Shown here: piece after piece, positions 34,241-41,761 of the stretch
Numbering within the stretch: the first letter of the stretch is position 1
How the letters are laid out: the number at the start of each line of letters is the position of its first letter
DNA from: Sphingosinicella sp. BN140058
GTDB taxonomy: Bacteria; Pseudomonadota; Alphaproteobacteria; Sphingomonadales; Sphingomonadaceae
Assembly (NCBI RefSeq): GCF_004135585.1
Contig: NZ_CP035501.1
Coordinates: forward strand, 2,799,501 to 2,863,500
Reading direction: 5' to 3'
Length of the DNA: 64,000 bases
The notes under the pieces: model-generated
Databases searched by the model: none
What the model saw: the letters and a program-made list of their open reading frames with translations, nothing else
Told to the model about the DNA's origin: nothing
Program-made: the position numbers and the translations under genes

Positions 34241-35929
34241 TCAGGCTATGACGTCGACCTGGCCGCTGCTGCGCAGCTGGCGGTAGGCAATGTTGTCGTG
34301 TTCGGTGTCGGCTGCGGCGTTTTCGAACCGGGCATCCTGGCGGCTCTGCTGGTGCGATCCATTGCCGCTGCCATTCTGGCCTCGCTGCGAACCGCCGTCG
34401 GTGCCGCCCCGGTCGAAGCGGAACGATTGGGAGTCGGAGCGGACCCCGGCATCGGCAAGCGAGCGGACGAGGTCGCCAGATTCGCGGCGAAGCAGGTCCA
34501 GCGCGGCCGGGCTGTCGGTCGCCAGGACGGCCCGGACGGTTCCGCTGTCGTCGAAGGAGACCCGGACGTCGATGCGGCCCATCTCCTGGGGATTGAGGCG
34601 TACCAGCATCTCTTCCTGGCCCGCCGAGAGACGGCGCGCGATCTCGACGCCCATGTCGCGGCCGAAGCGGCCGGGCTGCGCCGTCACGGTGCCAGGCTGT
34701 GGCTGCTGCGCAATTTGCTGGGCCGCGTAGACGAGCTGCGCATTGGCCGGACGGTTGGGTGACGGTGCCAAGGTTTGACCGAGCAGCGGGGTTGGAAGGC
34801 CATCCGTGTCCGGCATCGGCGCCGCATCGTCCGCGCTGAGCGCAAAGGTCGCGGTCTCCGCACGATCCGCCGTTCGGGCCGCGGCCGGCTCCGCATTCAC
34901 GGACGGAGCCGGTGTGGATCCATCCGCCACGGCCGCGATGCTGCGCGACGGGCCGGCGGCAAGTGCCGCTTTCGCGTCGGCATTGTCGGCGATGCGCGCA
35001 GGCTGGACGATCTCCGCATTCGGTGTGGCCGCCGCGGCAGGCGAGGCGTCCTGCTGGGCAAAGCTGCTTTCGTCCGCAGCCTCCTGCTTCGGGGCGCGGT
35101 TGGTCAGGGGCAGGGAGGCAACGGCCGCGACGGCGTCCGGTTGTGCATCGACGCTCGTGCCCTCGATCGGCGCCGCCGCGGCGCCGGAGGCCGGCAGGGA
35201 TGCGACGGCCTTGCCGCTCTTCTTGGGCGCAGCTTCGCCGACCGGCTCCCGCCTCGCGGCAATTGGCTGAACGGCCTGCTCGGCGACTGTCGAAGCCCCG
35301 GCAGCGGGTGCGGCGACTGGGGCCTGTGCCTGGGTTTGAGCCGAAGCGGCCGGTTCGATGTCGGCTGAAGGCGACACGAGTTGCGGGGCCTCAGCGTCGG
35401 TCGGCGCGGCAGGCCGAAGCTGCACTTGCGGCCCGGCCGTCGCGGCAGATTTCTCCGGCTGCGCCGCTAGGGGGGCGCTCGGCGCTTCGACCGTGGCCGG
35501 CTGCGGACGCGCTTCTGCGATCGCCGCCGGCGCTTCACCGGTGGCCGGCGACGGCTGTTGCGCAATCGGGGAAGCGATCGGCGACGCGGCAGCGAGCTCC
35601 GCTTCGGCCTGCAGGGCGGCCGGAACGGTCTGCGGCTGCGGCGTTGTCGGAGGCGCAGCCGCCTCGGCGGAGGAGGCGGGCTGCGCCTGGGTTTCTGGAA
35701 CGGCCTGGAGGATCGGTGCCGGCGGCGCCGTGGCGGCAAGCGACGGCACGATCGGGCTGCCGACGTGCGGCTGGGCGGCGGGGGCGACGAGCGCCGTCGG
35801 AGGCGTTCCCGCGGTCGCCGCCTGTAGGCTCTGCGCGAACCCGTCCGCCGTGGTACCGGATGCCATGCCGCCGAGAGCTGCTGCAGCGGCCGATGGCGTC
35901 GTTGCGGTGGGCGTGGAAGCGATCATCAT
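34241..35929 (-). CDS. fliK: flagellar hook-length control protein FliK
   Basis: A 562-residue protein. The first ~400 residues are Ala/Pro/Gln-rich and disordered, as expected of the molecular ruler. The C-terminal Flg_hook domain has GRDMGVEIARRLSAGQEEMLVRLNPQEMGRIDVRVSFDDSGTVRAVLATDSPAALDLLRRESGDLVRSLADAG. FliK measures the hook and switches export specificity at FlhB. The start at ATG 35929 has AGGA upstream and agrees with the TTTCTACAAT element before it; a longer reading would run back into flhA. Confidence 0.9.
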   Translation of the reverse strand: MMIASTPTATTPSAAAAALGGMASGTTADGFAQSLQAATAGTPPTALVAPAAQPHVGSPIVPSLAATAPPAPILQAVPETQAQPASSAEAAAPPTTPQPQTVPAALQAEAELAAASPIASPIAQQPSPATGEAPAAIAEARPQPATVEAPSAPLAAQPEKSAATAGPQVQLRPAAPTDAEAPQLVSPSADIEPAASAQTQAQAPVAAPAAGASTVAEQAVQPIAARREPVGEAAPKKSGKAVASLPASGAAAAPIEGTSVDAQPDAVAAVASLPLTNRAPKQEAADESSFAQQDASPAAAATPNAEIVQPARIADNADAKAALAAGPSRSIAAVADGSTPAPSVNAEPAAARTADRAETATFALSADDAAPMPDTDGLPTPLLGQTLAPSPNRPANAQLVYAAQQIAQQPQPGTVTAQPGRFGRDMGVEIARRLSAGQEEMLVRLNPQEMGRIDVRVSFDDSGTVRAVLATDSPAALDLLRRESGDLVRSLADAGVRSDSQSFRFDRGGTDGGSQRGQNGSGNGSHQQSRQDARFENAAADTEHDNIAYRQLRSSGQVDVIA

Positions 35930-35965
35930 AAGGGCATCCTGTTCGGGCCCGTGCGGCCTCGTCTC

Positions 35966-35975
35966 ATTGTAGAAA
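35966..35975 (-). promoter_or_regulatory. TTTCTACAAT element (fliK-flgD)
   Basis: Minus strand reads TTTCTACAAT in the 67-bp flhA-fliK gap. With TACAAT as -10 the leader would be about 30 nt. It is a weaker match to the shared box. Confidence 0.35.
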
Positions 35976-35996
35976 GAAAGAACGGATCCGTTGCGA

Positions 35997-38078
35997 TCAG
36001 CCGACGATGCCGAGGCTGCGGATGCGCGAACGGGCGTGGATCTCATTCTGCGACAGCACCACCGTTGCCGGGCGGACACGCTCAATGATCGAGCGGACGA
36101 ACGGGCGGATCATCGGATTGGTCAGCATGCACGGTATCTCGCCCTCGCCGGCGAGGCGGTCGTAGGTCTCGCGGACCGAGCCGATGAATGCATGAAGGCT
36201 GGAGGGTGCCATGGCCAGGTGGCGCTCGTCGCCCGAACCGATGATGCTCTCGGCGAATTCCTGATCCCAGCGCGGCGACAGGGTGATGATCGGGATCGCA
36301 CCTTCGCGCGCCTGCTGCGCCGAGATCTGGCGGGCAAGGCGGCCGCGGACATGCTCGGTCATCTGGGTGAGGTTCGACGTCATCGCGCTCGCCTCGGCGA
36401 TGCCTTCGAGAATGGTCGGAATATCGCGGATCGACACTCCTTCCGACAGCAGGTTCTGAAGGATGCGCTGCACGCCCGAGACGGAGATCTTCGACGGCAC
36501 GATGTCGGACACCAATTTCTCCGACTCCTTGTGCACCTCGTTCAGCAGCTTCTGGGTTTCGGTGTAGGAGAGAAGATCGGAGATGTTGTCCTTGATCAGC
36601 TCGGTCAGGTGGGTCGCGATGATGGTGCCGCAATCGACGACGGTCACCCCGCGGAAGCCCGCCTCGTCGCGCAGATCGCGATCGATCCACAGTGCCGGCA
36701 GTTTGAACACGGGCTCCGTCGTCTCGTCGCCGGGCAGGCCGACATTGGCGCCGCCGGGCGTGATCACCAGCAATTTGTCGATGCGCAATTCGCCGCGCGC
36801 CGCCTCGGTCTCCTTGACGTAGACCACATATTCGTTGGGCTTCAGCCCCATATTGTCGAGGATTCGCACCGACGGCAGCACGAAGCCGTAATCGACGGCG
36901 AACTGGCGGCGCAGCGCGCGGACCTGATCGTCCAGGCGCGGATCGCTCTGGGTGTCGTTGATCAGCGGCAGCAGGCCGTAGCCGAGCTCGATGCGCAGCG
37001 CGTCGATGGCGAGGGTGCGGGAGATCGGCTCCTCCGGGTCGACCGTCTGCAACTCCTGGCTGGCGCGGACCAGCCGCTCCTGGGCTTCGCGCTGGGTGGC
37101 ACGCTCGCTCATCTTCCAGGCCATGAAGCAGCTGAGGCCGCCCAGCGAGGCGAACGGGATGAACGGGAGGCCCGGCAGCAAGGCGAGCGCGATCATCAGG
37201 AAGCCGGCAAGGCCGAACACCTTGGGGAAGCGGCCGAGCTGATCGAACAGCGCCTCGCCGGTCTTGCCCGAGATGCCGCCCTTGGAGACGAGCAGACCGG
37301 CCGCGGTCGAGACGATAAGCGCCGGAATCTGGCTGACGAGTCCGTCGCCGACGGTGAGAATGGTATAGGTCTGGAACGCTTCGCCGAATGGAACGCCGTG
37401 AATGGCGACGCCGATGATGAGGCCGACGACGACGTTGATGCCGGTGATCAGCAGGCCGGCGACGGCGTCGCCCTTCACGAACTTGGACGCACCGTCCATC
37501 GCGCCGAAGAAGCCGCTTTCGGCCTCGATCTCGGTGCGGCGCTCGCGCGCCTGATCCTCGGTGATCGTGCCGGCGGACAGATCGGCGTCGATCGCCATCT
37601 GCTTGCCGGGCATGGCGTCCAGGCTGAAACGCGCGGCGACTTCGGCGATACGGCCGGCACCCTTGGTGATCACGACGAAGTTGATGACGATCAGGATCAG
37701 GAAGATGGTGATTCCGATCACCGTCTGTCCGCCGATCAGGAATTCGCCGAAGGCCGCGATGACACCGCCGGCGGCATCATGCCCTTCGTGGCCGTGGCTG
37801 AGGATCAAGCGGGTCGAGGCCAGATTGAGGCCCAGGCGCAGCATCGTCACGATCAGCAGGATCGTCGGGAAGGACGACAGCTGGAGCGGCTTCTCGATGA
37901 ACAGGGCGGTCATCAGGATCATCACCGAGACGGTGATCGACAGCGACAGGCCGAAATCGAGCAGGAAGCTCGGCATCGGCAGGATCAGCATACCGATGAT
38001 CGCCATCACGCCGAATGCGAGCGCGAGGTCGCGGCCGGATCCGAGGCGCTGCAATATGCCGTTCAACTGCGAGGGCAT
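35997..38078 (-). CDS. flhA: flagellar export gate protein FlhA
   Basis: A 693-residue inner-membrane export gate protein. Eight hydrophobic helices fill the first ~330 residues, with the diagnostic FHIPEP-type stretch TMLRLGLNLASTRLILSHGH and RFSLDAMPGKQMAIDADLSAG. The C-terminal cytoplasmic domain (FGYGLLPLIND-type segment ELGYGLLPLINDTQSDP, then LIKDNISDLLSYTETQKLL) docks chaperone-substrate complexes. The ATG has GGAGCG upstream. A 115-bp gap separates it from the FlbD-like gene. flhB and fliPQR are not in the window. Confidence 0.96.
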   Translation of the reverse strand: MPSQLNGILQRLGSGRDLALAFGVMAIIGMLILPMPSFLLDFGLSLSITVSVMILMTALFIEKPLQLSSFPTILLIVTMLRLGLNLASTRLILSHGHEGHDAAGGVIAAFGEFLIGGQTVIGITIFLILIVINFVVITKGAGRIAEVAARFSLDAMPGKQMAIDADLSAGTITEDQARERRTEIEAESGFFGAMDGASKFVKGDAVAGLLITGINVVVGLIIGVAIHGVPFGEAFQTYTILTVGDGLVSQIPALIVSTAAGLLVSKGGISGKTGEALFDQLGRFPKVFGLAGFLMIALALLPGLPFIPFASLGGLSCFMAWKMSERATQREAQERLVRASQELQTVDPEEPISRTLAIDALRIELGYGLLPLINDTQSDPRLDDQVRALRRQFAVDYGFVLPSVRILDNMGLKPNEYVVYVKETEAARGELRIDKLLVITPGGANVGLPGDETTEPVFKLPALWIDRDLRDEAGFRGVTVVDCGTIIATHLTELIKDNISDLLSYTETQKLLNEVHKESEKLVSDIVPSKISVSGVQRILQNLLSEGVSIRDIPTILEGIAEASAMTSNLTQMTEHVRGRLARQISAQQAREGAIPIITLSPRWDQEFAESIIGSGDERHLAMAPSSLHAFIGSVRETYDRLAGEGEIPCMLTNPMIRPFVRSIIERVRPATVVLSQNEIHARSRIRSLGIVG

Positions 38079-38193
38079 GTTTCGCTCCAGCTAAAGCATC
38101 GTCCGGCGGCGCAGGGAGCGCCTGGGAGATGCCGCAATCAACAGGAACCGGAACGGTTGGCGGTCACGCCGCCCACTGCCGGTTCGTCATGGC

Positions 38194-38754
38194 TCAGGCC
38201 GCCGGCGAGACCGGGATGCCTGCCTCGATGAACGTACGCAATTTGTTGCGCATCGTTCGCACCGAGATGCCGAGGATGGTCGACGCCGAGGTGCGGTTGC
38301 CGTGGCAGCGCTCCAGCGTCTGCAGGATCAGCTCACGCTCGACGTCGGCAACCGTATGGCCGACGAGGGCCTCGATCTCGATCGGTGCCGCCATGCGGTT
38401 GGCGAAGGTCTGGATCGCGGCTGCGATCAGTTCCGCCTCGGGCGGCAGCGGCAGATAGTCGCGGGCGCCGGCATGGATCGCCGCCACGGCGAGCCGGGCC
38501 GGAGCATCGATGCCGCAGGCGATCACCGGTGCGCTCAGCCGTTCCGAACGCATCCGTTCCAGGAACGAAATTGCGTCGAGGCAGATGTCGATCATCACCA
38601 GGTCCGCGCCGTGGGTGCGCAGGTGGGTCAAAGCGGCGTCGACGGTGTCCGCAGTCGAGACGTCCGCGCCGTTGGCGCGAGCCATCTCGGCCGCGAGCCG
38701 GAATTCGCTTCCCTCGATGCCGACGAGCAGCAGGCTGATGGAATGGGTGCTCAT
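38194..38754 (-). CDS. FlbD-like regulator lacking the AAA+ domain
   Basis: A regulator of 186 residues. The N-terminal ~120 residues fold like a degenerate receiver: one acidic residue in LVMIDICLD, but the N-terminal acidic pair is missing (LLLVGIEG), so phosphorylation is doubtful. The C-terminal ~45 residues are a Fis-type helix-turn-helix (VERELILQTLERCHGNRTSASTILGISVRTMRNKLRTF), as in FlbD. Caulobacter FlbD has a sigma-54-activating AAA+ domain between these parts; here it is absent. It overlaps fliN by 4 nt inside the flagellar operon. It could bind DNA as a repressor or nucleoid-like activator but could not remodel sigma-54. Confidence 0.8.
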   Translation of the reverse strand: MSTHSISLLLVGIEGSEFRLAAEMARANGADVSTADTVDAALTHLRTHGADLVMIDICLDAISFLERMRSERLSAPVIACGIDAPARLAVAAIHAGARDYLPLPPEAELIAAAIQTFANRMAAPIEIEALVGHTVADVERELILQTLERCHGNRTSASTILGISVRTMRNKLRTFIEAGIPVSPAA

Positions 38755-39107
38755 CGATCCTGCCGCACGATTTCAGTAAGGGTGACGCCGAGCGCATTGT
38801 CGATCAGGACGACCTCGCCGCGGGCGATCAGGCGGTTGTTGACGTAGATGTCGACCGGCTCGCCGACGCGGCGATCGAGCTCGACGACATCGCCCGGCTT
38901 CAGCCGCATCAATTCTCCGATTTCCATCCGGGAACGCCCGAGCACGGCCTGAACCTTGACGGGAACGTCGAACACCGCTTCCAGGCCTTCGGGGGTTCCG
39001 GTCGGCGCTGCGGATCCGATGGTTGCAACGTCGTCGCCAGGGAATTCAAGCGTTTCGCCTTCGAGCTGCGCCGGCACCAACTGGCGCGGTGCGAAATCCT
39101 CGCTCAT
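38751..39107 (-). CDS. fliN: flagellar motor switch protein FliN
   Basis: A C-ring protein of about 118 residues. The SpoA domain reads VFDVPVKVQAVLGRSRMEIGELMRLKPGDVVELDRRVGEPVDIYVNNRLIARGEVVLIDNALGVTLTEIV, typical FliN. The start is placed at ATG 39107 because GGAG lies 6 nt before it; ATG codons 3 and 12 nt-plus upstream and a GTG overlapping fliF are alternatives. It is translationally linked to fliF and the FlbD-like gene. Confidence 0.93.
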   Translation of the reverse strand: MSEDFAPRQLVPAQLEGETLEFPGDDVATIGSAAPTGTPEGLEAVFDVPVKVQAVLGRSRMEIGELMRLKPGDVVELDRRVGEPVDIYVNNRLIARGEVVLIDNALGVTLTEIVRQDR

Positions 39108-39118
39108 CATATTCTCCA

Positions 39119-40747
39119 TCACGTGTTCATCCACTGGCGGACAACCGAAGCGGATTCACCGGGGCTCGCCTTGACGGCGTCGCCGATCCGCTTCAGCGCC
39201 GAAAGCTTGATCCGGCCGTCGACCTGCGCGAGCGCGATCTCCTGATCGAGCATCGCAAGCTCGCTCTGCGCCGAACGTATTGCTTCCATCTCCTCGAGCG
39301 ACTGGCCATCGGGGCCGACTGCACCGGGCAGAGCGGGAAGGCCGTCCGGACCGGCGAGGGCCATTGCGGTGGCCGCCTCGCCCTCGGGGGCGCCGCCGCG
39401 GCGACGATCGCGCAACATCCGGGCTCCGAACAGGATCACGGCGGCGACGATCAGCACCTTCAGGACACTGAAGATCTGGTCCCAGGGCAGCTTGGACAGC
39501 ATGCCGTCCGCTTCGCCAAGGTCGTCCGGCGCGGCGAAGGCCATGCTCTCCACGGCAACGCTGTCACCACGTTCGGCATCGAAGCCGACGGCATTCTCGA
39601 CCAGCCGGGTGAGCCGGGTGATCTGCGCCTGCGGTACGCCGCGGGGGCCGCCATCGACCAGCACCGCGACGGTGAGGCGATTGACCTTGCCTGGCGCACG
39701 AACGGTGACGGTGTGCGTCGCGCTGTTGTCGTAGGTCGTGTCTTCGGAGCTCTCGTTCTTGCGCGACTGGCGGGTGTCGCCGGCCGCGCCGCCGGGCTGG
39801 CCCTGGTTCTCGGGTAATTGGGTAGCGACGGTGGCGCCTTCCGCGGCGGCGTCATTCTCCTGGCTCTCGTCGCCGGATTCGACGGTGATCTGGTGCTTCA
39901 CGACCTGCTTGTCGGGGTCGTAGACATTGGCTTCCTCGCGGCTTTGATCGCGCTCGAGCAGAGCGGCGACTTCGACGCGAACCTTGCCTTCGCCGACGAT
40001 CGGCTCGACCAGGGCCTCGATCTGGTCGCGCATCCGCGCTTCCATGGCCGCCTGGCGCTCCTCGATCTCGGAGCTGTCGGCGCCGCCTGCTTCGCCCGCC
40101 CGGGCGAGGAGGGCGCCGGATTGGTCGACGATCGACACGCTCTCCGGCGACAATTCCGGAACGGAGGACGAGACGAGGTAGCGGATCGACTGGATGCTCT
40201 GGTTGGGCAGGTGGCCGCGAGTCTTCACGGTCACCGCGGCGGACGCCTTGCGGCCTTCGGCAGCAAACATCGGACGTTCCGGCATGACGATGTGCACCCG
40301 GGCCTTCTGCACCGCCTCGAGGCTCTCGATCGATTTGACCAGTTCGCCTTCGATGGCGCGGGTCTCGTTCAATTTGGCGCGCGACGAGGAGACTCCGAAC
40401 GGCTCTTCCTGATCGAGCACTTCATAGCCGATCTTGCCGCCCATCTGCTCGCCGGCGAGGCTCATGCGCAGCTCGGCAAGCCGGTTCTGCGGCGCCATCA
40501 CGCCGGTGCCGTCGGCGCTGATCTGGAAGGGGATGTTGTCCGCCTTCAGCTTCTCGGTGATCGACTGGGCCGCGGCCGGATCGAGATCCGTGTAGAGATA
40601 GCCCAGTTCCTGCGCCGGCTCGCGAAACGCGAGAAAGCCGAGGAGAAGGAGCAGGGCTCCGCCGACTCCGCCCATGAGCATCAGCCGCTTGGTGCCGATC
40701 TGAGCGGCAAGGTTACGCAATCCGTCCAAGGAAAAGGCCCCAATCAA
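39119..40747 (-). CDS. fliF: flagellar MS-ring protein FliF
   Basis: A 542-residue MS-ring protein. An N-terminal transmembrane helix (RLMLMGGVGGALLLLLGFLAF) precedes ring-building motifs: LYTDLDPAAAQSITEKLKADNIPFQI, YEVLDQEEPFGVSSSRAKLNETRAIEGELVKSIESLEAVQKARVHIVMPERPMF and GHLPNQSIQSIRYLVSSSVPELSPESVSIVDQSG. A second transmembrane helix (ILIVAAVILFGARML) is followed by the FliG-binding tail. I place the start at TTG 40747, with CCAGG upstream and a GTCCTATGAT element 28-37 nt away. Upstream in-frame codons would read through the 63-bp repeat array and are unlikely. fliG is not adjacent. Confidence 0.93.
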   Translation of the reverse strand: MIGAFSLDGLRNLAAQIGTKRLMLMGGVGGALLLLLGFLAFREPAQELGYLYTDLDPAAAQSITEKLKADNIPFQISADGTGVMAPQNRLAELRMSLAGEQMGGKIGYEVLDQEEPFGVSSSRAKLNETRAIEGELVKSIESLEAVQKARVHIVMPERPMFAAEGRKASAAVTVKTRGHLPNQSIQSIRYLVSSSVPELSPESVSIVDQSGALLARAGEAGGADSSEIEERQAAMEARMRDQIEALVEPIVGEGKVRVEVAALLERDQSREEANVYDPDKQVVKHQITVESGDESQENDAAAEGATVATQLPENQGQPGGAAGDTRQSRKNESSEDTTYDNSATHTVTVRAPGKVNRLTVAVLVDGGPRGVPQAQITRLTRLVENAVGFDAERGDSVAVESMAFAAPDDLGEADGMLSKLPWDQIFSVLKVLIVAAVILFGARMLRDRRRGGAPEGEAATAMALAGPDGLPALPGAVGPDGQSLEEMEAIRSAQSELAMLDQEIALAQVDGRIKLSALKRIGDAVKASPGESASVVRQWMNT

Positions 40748-40774
40748 TCGGAGGCCTGGTGCCTCCTCCACGAC

Positions 40775-40784
40775 ATCATAGGAC
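40775..40784 (-). promoter_or_regulatory. GTCCTATGAT element (fliF operon)
   Basis: Minus strand reads GTCCTATGAT with GGCCGCCCC just upstream, as at other island boxes. It gives a leader of about 21 nt and supports the TTG start of fliF. Confidence 0.5.
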
Positions 40785-40835
40785 GGGGCGGCCGCAGGGC
40801 GGCGCCAAGGTAGGAATTTTTTGCCGGGTGCACCG

Positions 40836-41060
40836 GACTCGTGCCATGCCGGGGGCATGGTGCGTGCCGGCGCACGGCCGCGGAGCGGCCGCCAGGAGGA
40901 CTCGTGCCATGCCGGGGGCATGGTGCGTGCCGGTGCACGGCCGCGGAGCGGCCGCCAGGAGGACTCGTGCCATGCCGGGGGCATGGTGCGTGCCGGTGCA
41001 CGGCCGCGGAGCGGCCGCCAGGAGGACTCGCGTCATGCCGGGGGCATGGTGCGTGCCGGC
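40836..41060. repeat. 63-bp tandem repeat array with two hairpins per unit
   Basis: Units start at 40836, 40899, 40962 and 41025 (the last is partial), giving about 3.6 copies of exactly 63 bp, with only a few differences (GTGCC versus GCGTC, CGCAC versus TGCAC). Each full unit holds two inverted repeats: CCATGCC-GGG-GGCATGG and CGGCCGC-GGA-GCGGCCG. It lies between the fliF promoter and the stop of the VirB2-like gene. Because 63 is a multiple of three, all frames are open across it, but no family feature is encoded. Confidence 0.95.
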
Positions 41061-41068
41061 GGGCCTGC

Positions 41069-41464
41069 TCAGTCGCAGCAGGTTCCGTAGTTGGTCGGTG
41101 CCGAGGCGCCGGCGAACGGATCGTAATTGCCGCGTGGTTGGGTCGGCAGCGGGGCGGGCATCGGCGCCGACACTGGCGCGGTGACGAATCTCGGTTCGGG
41201 GGCGTTCCCTGAGCCTCTGCCAAGCTGCGCGGAAGCGGCATGGATGCCGGCCACGATTGTCGGCGCGCCGAACAGGATGAAGCAGCCGATCACCACCCGC
41301 CCTGCATCCCGATAGTGGATCCGCCCGGTGAGCAGCATGAATCCGATCGCGGCGACCGCGATCGTCGCCACGGCGGTGGCGACCGAGCCGAGCAGGAGTC
41401 CTTCGAACCACGAAACGGCGCTGGTGAGTGCGCTTGGCTGGGTGACCGAGTCGAGCGGGATCAT
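41069..41464 (-). CDS. orphan VirB2/TrbC-like pilin protein
   Basis: A 131-residue protein. Two hydrophobic helices (LLLGSVATAVATIAVAAIGFMLLTG and VVIGCFILFGAPTIVAGI) joined by a short RIHYRDAGR loop match the VirB2/TrbC family, whose members form type IV secretion pili. The ~50-residue C-terminal tail is Pro-rich and ends in CC. No other secretion genes are nearby, so it is an orphan. Membrane location is clear; a pilus role is doubtful without partners. Confidence 0.65.
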   Translation of the reverse strand: MIPLDSVTQPSALTSAVSWFEGLLLGSVATAVATIAVAAIGFMLLTGRIHYRDAGRVVIGCFILFGAPTIVAGIHAASAQLGRGSGNAPEPRFVTAPVSAPMPAPLPTQPRGNYDPFAGASAPTNYGTCCD

Positions 41465-41537
41465 GGCGCAGTTAACCCCAAGCGTGTGATCAAGCCAAGC
41501 GGCGCCCGTGCGCGGGAGCGCGGCCGCTTCGTTGCCG

Positions 41538-41648
41538 TCAGCGCAGCAGGGTCACCAGGCCAAAGGTCAGCAAGGCCGTGAAGGCGCCGAGCGTGATCCA
41601 GAAAGGGCGGCGGGCGAGGGGCAGGAAGAGATGGGCGAGTTCCAGCAT
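41538..41648 (-). CDS. possible 36-aa membrane peptide
   Basis: From an ATG at 41648 a short protein reads MLELAHLFLPLARRPFW and then one hydrophobic helix (ITLGAFTALLTFGLVTLLR). It lies on the same strand as the VirB2-like gene and 73 bp before it. The ribosome-binding site is weak. It may be a real small membrane protein, or chance. Confidence 0.3.
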   Translation of the reverse strand: MLELAHLFLPLARRPFWITLGAFTALLTFGLVTLLR

Positions 41649-41761
41649 TGCAATCGTCCGTGGCGTTCGCGCGCGCCCATCCGGCTTCGATCGTTTCCGT
41701 CGCCGCGAGCGCAGCCGTTGGATAAGCGGACAGTGTGACATGGGGAGGACTCCGGCGGCGG

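Noticed and set aside
35991..38231. 746-codon plus-strand open frame opposite flhA
   Set aside because: flhA is unmistakable on the minus strand; the antisense product is His/Asp/Arg-rich with no motif.
40759..41184. Open frames across the 63-bp repeat array on both strands, including an N-terminal extension of FliF
   Set aside because: A 63-bp period keeps every frame open automatically. The promoter-like box and ribosome-binding site place the fliF start at 40747, inside this extension.
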